A DNA stretch of 9,169 bases from Nitrosopumilaceae archaeon (GTDB lineage: Archaea; Thermoproteota; Nitrososphaeria; Nitrososphaerales; Nitrosopumilaceae). The position numbers and the translations under genes were made by a program. The first letter of the stretch is position 1. Each line of letters opens with the position of its first letter. The notes under the pieces were generated by a model. The model searched no databases. It was not told the origin of the DNA and saw only the letters and a program-made list of their open reading frames with translations. The stretch spans positions 1-9,169 of the forward strand of contig JAGWAW010000104.1 of assembly GCA_021296165.1 (NCBI GenBank), in the 5' to 3' direction. Below are positions 6,711 through 9,169 of this stretch, piece after piece.

Positions 6711-6718
6711 ATTAATAA
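6711..6718 (-). promoter_or_regulatory. TATA box for YHS gene
   Basis: Minus-strand TTATTAAT within CCTTATTAATGG is centred 25-26 nt upstream of the ATG at 6689. It lies about 40 nt beyond the predicted 5S rRNA 3' end, so the YHS gene seems to have its own promoter rather than depending on read-through from 5S. Confidence 0.6.
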
Positions 6719-6760
6719 GGATATGAGTGGCCGGTGGCGCCCCGCCGTAATACATGAAAT

Positions 6761-6878
6761 GCCAGCACCGCCGCTTCCCAAGAGCTCTCGCACCTTAGTA
6801 GCACGACGGCGGCACCAGGTTTGACTTCCAAGTTCGGAACGGGATTGGGTCGCACCCTAGCGCTATGGCCGGCTTGGC
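6761..6878 (-). rRNA. rrf: 5S ribosomal RNA
   Basis: Read on the minus strand, the stretch contains the hallmark 5S sequences: GGCCATAGCG near the 5' end (loop A/helix II), then ACCCAATCCCGTTCCGAAC with the near-universal CCGAAC in helix III/loop C (plus-strand complement at 6832-6837), then TTGGAAGTCAA and TACTAAGGTGCGAGAG of the loop D/E arm. The ends pair imperfectly as helix I: GCCA(A)GC at the 5' end with GCTGGC at the 3' end. Helix II forms between CTAGGGT and ACCTGG. The resulting length, 118 nt, fits 5S rRNA. End positions are set by helix I and may be off by a few nucleotides. No 16S or 23S sequence lies in the window, so the 5S gene appears free-standing, as known in several archaea. 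Confidence 0.92.
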
Positions 6879-6896
6879 CACAGGACCCGGCGCCCC

Positions 6897-6905
6897 TTTT
6901 ATTAA
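6897..6905 (-). promoter_or_regulatory. TATA box for 5S rRNA
   Basis: Minus-strand TTAATAAAA is centred about 23-24 nt before the predicted 5S 5' end, so 5S is probably transcribed from its own promoter. Read on the plus strand it gives TTTTATTAA, similar to the plus-strand box at 3780-3787, so divergent transcription into the region to the right is possible. Confidence 0.6.
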
Positions 6906-7088
6906 GGTGGCGACGGTCAAGGCTTGGCCCATTTCAGAGCAGCCATCGGCACCGCCAGCTTGGCGGTATGGGCTGGGCGGTTCAGCTACGGACCGGACCG
7001 TTCCCCTCGCAGGATGACTGCGGGCGGGTCCGCTGGCTATCGGATGGGGCATGGCATACGATGGGTTCATGGCCTGACCTCTATGAGT

Positions 7089-7269
7089 GGACCGCACAGG
7101 AGCTCCCACCGGACAATCCTGGCCTGTGTTATTGTGGGGGCCGACATGGGCCTGCACCTGAACTCGGGGGCTGTCCGCCACCACTCCAGACAGGGGACCG
7201 CACAGGGTTGGCAGCGGGACTCAAGCGTCGCCACGTTGTAAGTGTGCTTGGTGTGGCGGGGCCGACATG
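7089..7269. repeat. Imperfect direct duplication (two units, about 106-121 nt apart)
   Basis: The first unit runs from GGACCGCACAGG (7089-7100) to GGGGCCGACATG (7137-7148); the second from GGACCGCACAGG (7195-7206) to GGGGCCGACATG (7258-7269). The two 12-mers are identical and in the same order, but the sequence between them is diverged and differs in length (36 versus 51 nt). This looks like an old tandem duplication or two related RNA modules rather than a recent repeat. Confidence 0.5.
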
Positions 7270-7284
7270 CCTGTCGCGACCCCG
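7257..7284. other. Strong hairpin just past the propeller stop
   Basis: CGGGG (7257-7261) pairs with CCCCG (7280-7284) and CGACA (7263-7267) with TGTCG (7272-7276), around a 4-nt loop, with a small asymmetric internal loop. It begins 13 nt downstream of the propeller stop on the minus strand. No T-run follows, so it is not a bacterial-type terminator; it may be part of a 3' UTR or of the structured intergenic region. Confidence 0.45.
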
Positions 7285-7297
7285 TTGCAGGCCTCCT

Positions 7298-8800
7298 CTA
7301 TTGGAAGGATGCCAAGCGGTGGAGGGGCGGTATGGGCGAGAGGGCCACCGGCTCGTAGGGGTCTGTCGCGTCCAGCAGTACGGTGACGTTCTCGTCTATG
7401 GTCTGGAACAGCACATACGTGCCGGAGTCTGCCGAGACTATCTCCACGTCGGTGATGCCGTACACGGTGGAGCCGAACAGGATGCCGGGGGTGGACGCCA
7501 CCACTGGGCGTAGAGGATCCGTTATGTCCATCAACTGCATGCTGTCGTTGCCGTTGGATATTGCGACGAATACTCCATCGCCTATGGCCGCCACTTGGAC
7601 GCTCTCCGGACCGTGCAGATCGTGTCCGCCGTCCCTGCCCTGTCCAGACGAGAGCAGCACCGGATCCCGCGGGTCGGTGATGTCTACCACCAAGACGGTG
7701 TCGGTCCGGTAGCTGGATGCCGCAGCCAGGGTCCTGTCTCCTATGGTTATGGCGTCCACGTCGGTCACCGAGTACAGGTGCTCGCCGTCCATGGCGGATA
7801 TGCGGTGCGGGTTGGCCGGATCGGTGATGTCTATTATGTGCATAGAGCTATGATCAAAACTGAACACTATGACCAAGACGCCCTCTGCAGTGTGTATGAT
7901 GTCCAGCCCCTGAATAGCGGGTATCGCGTCGGGCAGGGTGGCCACTATGTCCGGCCGGGAGGGATCGCTCACGTCTATGACATGTATGGTGTCGCCGGTC
8001 CTGGTCCCGGCGATGAGGTACGGCATCCGGTCCACGTACGTAAACACCGTCTCGACCACCCATCCCATGCCCTCCAGAATCAGGTGCAACGGCTCGGGCA
8101 TGGCCGGATTGCTGATGTCAGCCACTTGGACGCTTTCGCTCTCCAGACCGGTGATGAACGCATAGTGCCTGCCAGACACGGACCCCGTCTCTATGCCCAC
8201 CGGGCCGTCCATCACAAAGCCGCCCTCGCCGTCGCGTATCAGGGACACCACCGTGGGGGTGAGGGGATCTGTAATGTCGGTGATCTGCACCACGTCCTGC
8301 GAGGGAGTTGCAGTAAGGGCGTACGTCCGGCCGGATACGGTGGCCGACTCAACGCCGGTGCTGGTCGCCAAATGCAGGGATGCGTCCAGGCCGGCGGCCA
8401 CGGTCGAGGTGGCCTTCAGGATTCCGTCGGCGGTGATCTCCGCAATCTGGATGCCATTGCCGAAGTAGTCTGCCACAACCACATACGTTCCGGCTCCGTG
8501 GCGGATGGCCGAGACGCCGGTGGGGCCGATCAGCGCGTCGAACCCGTCCATACCCTGCGCCGCCGAGGAGAGCGGGGTGGGCGCGCCCGGATTCGTTATG
8601 TCCACCAGCTGGATGGCGTTGTCAAAATAGCTGGTGGCCACCACCAGCGTGCGGCTGCCATGGTTTACGGCGTCCAGATACTGCACCGTGTTGAGGTTGT
8701 TGAAGCCGTCGCGGCCGTCTACAACGTGCGATGCCGCCGACGGGGCGTAGGGGTTGGTTATGTCTATGACGGATATTCCGCTGTCGCGGGCGGTGGACAC
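7298..8800 (-). CDS. LVIVD-repeat beta-propeller protein, main in-frame part
   Basis: A 500-residue open frame made almost wholly of tandem repeats of the LVIVD type, built around the anchor (V/I)xDI(T/S)(D/N)PxxP. Anchor acidic residues fall at 13, 67, 121 (degenerate EITADG), 175, 228, 276, 324, 373, 425 and 477, a spacing of 48-54 residues, as expected for propeller blades. Each unit also has a short hydrophobic strand of the type RTLVVATSY about 15 residues before the anchor. Such proteins are often extracellular or cell-surface and presumably bind proteins or carbohydrates; no catalytic motif is seen. The frame begins at a GTG at 8800 that falls in the middle of a repeat, because an apparent frameshift separates it from an N-terminal part in another frame (8803-9074). 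No signal peptide or membrane segment is visible. It may be the expressed remnant, a frameshifted pseudogene, or an intact gene with a sequencing error. Confidence 0.8.
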   Translation of the reverse strand: MSTARDSGISVIDITNPYAPSAASHVVDGRDGFNNLNTVQYLDAVNHGSRTLVVATSYFDNAIQLVDITNPGAPTPLSSAAQGMDGFDALIGPTGVSAIRHGAGTYVVVADYFGNGIQIAEITADGILKATSTVAAGLDASLHLATSTGVESATVSGRTYALTATPSQDVVQITDITDPLTPTVVSLIRDGEGGFVMDGPVGIETGSVSGRHYAFITGLESESVQVADISNPAMPEPLHLILEGMGWVVETVFTYVDRMPYLIAGTRTGDTIHVIDVSDPSRPDIVATLPDAIPAIQGLDIIHTAEGVLVIVFSFDHSSMHIIDITDPANPHRISAMDGEHLYSVTDVDAITIGDRTLAAASSYRTDTVLVVDITDPRDPVLLSSGQGRDGGHDLHGPESVQVAAIGDGVFVAISNGNDSMQLMDITDPLRPVVASTPGILFGSTVYGITDVEIVSADSGTYVLFQTIDENVTVLLDATDPYEPVALSPIPPLHRLASFQ

Positions 8801-8802
8801 CG

Positions 8803-9074
8803 GCGAGCGTGCCCTCTTCTGTGTGGACCGCCTCGATGTCGTGGGCGCCCTCTAAATGGTGGCCGTCGACGCCGTCGAATACGGCGGCGGCGGGAGCCGG
8901 GGCGTCGGGATTTGAGACATCTATTATCTGCACCGAGTTTCCGTAGTAACTGGCGACCAAGATGTAGGGGGATCCGTCGATGGTGACCGCCTCGACGCTC
9001 AGCGGATCCCCGACGGACTCAAAGCCGTACTGGCCATCCAGTATAGCAGTTAATGAAAAAGTGACAGTACCCAA
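8803..9074 (-). pseudogene. N-terminal part of LVIVD propeller, separated by a frameshift
   Basis: The frame reading from 9074 encodes another repeat with anchor IIDVSNPDAP (acidic residue at 52 counted from the TTG at 9074) and then VFDGVDGHHLEGAHDIEAV and HTEEGTLA. It then continues into nonsense (VHRPRQRNIRHRHNQ). The expected continuation, VSTARDSGISVIDI, lies in the neighbouring frame. Joining GTLA to VSTARDSG restores a repeat of 52-53 residues between anchors, in line with the rest of the protein. One extra G, or two missing bases, in the GCCGGTGTCC stretch (about 8800-8809) would explain it. The only start-like codon is TTG at 9074; a TAA lies in frame about 30 nt further upstream, and no ATG lies in frame before the first repeat. 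The first codons are AT-rich compared with the body. A TATA-like GTATAAGA at 9091-9098 sits about 20 nt before the TTG. Confidence 0.65.
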
Positions 9075-9169
9075 GCCGATGTAAGTCCGTTCTTATACGT
9101 GGCTCAGATCTCGGCAACAAACATGCGTCCACATACAGATGCCCGCCCGCCCATTATTTCCATATCCAC

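Larger units (their letters stand above)
6906..7297. other. Unassigned structured intergenic region, possible ncRNA
   Basis: About 390 nt between the 5S promoter and the propeller stop codon. Reading frames exist on both strands, but their translations are low-complexity, Gly/His/Arg/Ser-rich and resemble no family I know. The stretch has strong pairing potential. ACCGCCA-gct-TGGCGGT at 6951-6967 is flanked by AGCCAT (6941-6946) and ATGGGCT (6968-6974). CACAGG (7095-7100) pairs with CCTGTG (7123-7128). A 10-bp interrupted stem lies at 7257-7284. Two exact 12-mers recur: GGACCGCACAGG at 7089 and 7195, and GGGGCCGACATG at 7137 and 7258, in the same order, which suggests an imperfect duplication of 106-121 nt. 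I looked for RNase P RNA, SRP RNA and tRNA signatures and did not find convincing ones. A structured RNA or a decayed sequence are both possible. Confidence 0.4.

Noticed and set aside
6990..7015. Minus-strand GAGGGGAACGGTCC resembling the RNase P RNA motif GAGGAAAGTCC
   Set aside because: Inexact, and no matching ACAGAAA-type partner motif at a suitable distance on that strand.
7012..7077. Box C/D-like pair (AGGATGA ... CTGA) on the plus strand
   Set aside because: The C box has a mismatch, and no convincing D' and C' boxes lie between; such short motifs arise by chance.
7062..7085. Minus-strand GAGGTCAGGCC resembling part of SRP RNA helix 8
   Set aside because: The required GGAAGG...AGCAG half does not follow; sequence continues ATGAACCC instead.
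6924..7241. Plus-strand frame of 105 codons (and an overlapping minus-strand frame of 129 codons at 6795-7184)
   Set aside because: No recognisable motif or compositional sign of coding; the minus-strand frame runs into the 5S rRNA gene.
7595..8986. Long plus-strand open frame (463 codons) opposite the propeller gene
   Set aside because: Shadow of the repeat-rich minus-strand gene; its translation repeats GDVYxxDGV-like strings only because the true repeats recur on the other strand.
9104..9169. Minus-strand frame entering from the right edge and ending TGA at 9104-9106 (GRMFVAEI)
   Set aside because: Only 21 codons visible and no motif; it could equally be non-coding upstream sequence of the propeller gene.
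1..9169. CRISPR array, insertion sequence, integrase, toxin-antitoxin or defence genes
   Set aside because: No regularly spaced repeats, terminal inverted repeats or related protein motifs were seen; the window is mainly core metabolism.

Overview
The window reads as a GC-rich archaeal chromosome segment, most likely from a marine Thaumarchaeota/Nitrososphaerota relative of the Cenarchaeum type. I infer this from TATA-box promoters 24-30 nt upstream of almost every start (leaderless transcripts), frequent ATA isoleucine codons, archaeal-type families (UPF0292-like Toprim protein, stand-alone asparagine synthetase PP-loop protein with a zinc ribbon), a free-standing 5S rRNA gene and compact gene packing. 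The assignment rests on recognition by eye, not on a database search.

Layout: (1) 135-1409 +, glutamate dehydrogenase. (2) 1504-2496 -, purE followed by a small Toprim protein. (3) 2601-3731 +, purK, head-to-head with purE; PurK and PurE together convert AIR to CAIR in purine synthesis. (4) 3810-4835 +, a compact three-gene unit: a four-helix membrane protein, a 40-residue cysteine-rich microprotein, and a DedA/VTT-family membrane protein. (5) 4832-5491 -, bioD (dethiobiotin synthetase), overlapping the dedA stop tail-to-tail. (6) 5667-6554 +, an asparagine-synthetase-type PP-loop protein without glutaminase domain but with a C-terminal zinc ribbon. (7) 6555-6689 -, a 44-residue YHS metal-binding protein abutting gene 6. 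(8) 6761-6878 -, 5S rRNA. (9) 6906-7297, about 390 nt with no credible gene but with hairpins and an internal imperfect duplication. (10) 7298-9074 -, a LVIVD-repeat beta-propeller gene with 11 repeat anchors, broken by one frameshift near 8803 and lacking a convincing start codon.

Most of the window is housekeeping metabolism (ammonia assimilation, purines, biotin). The items most worth a second look are the microprotein in the DedA unit, the PP-loop/zinc-ribbon fusion, the unexplained structured stretch beside the 5S gene, and the frameshifted, start-less propeller gene.
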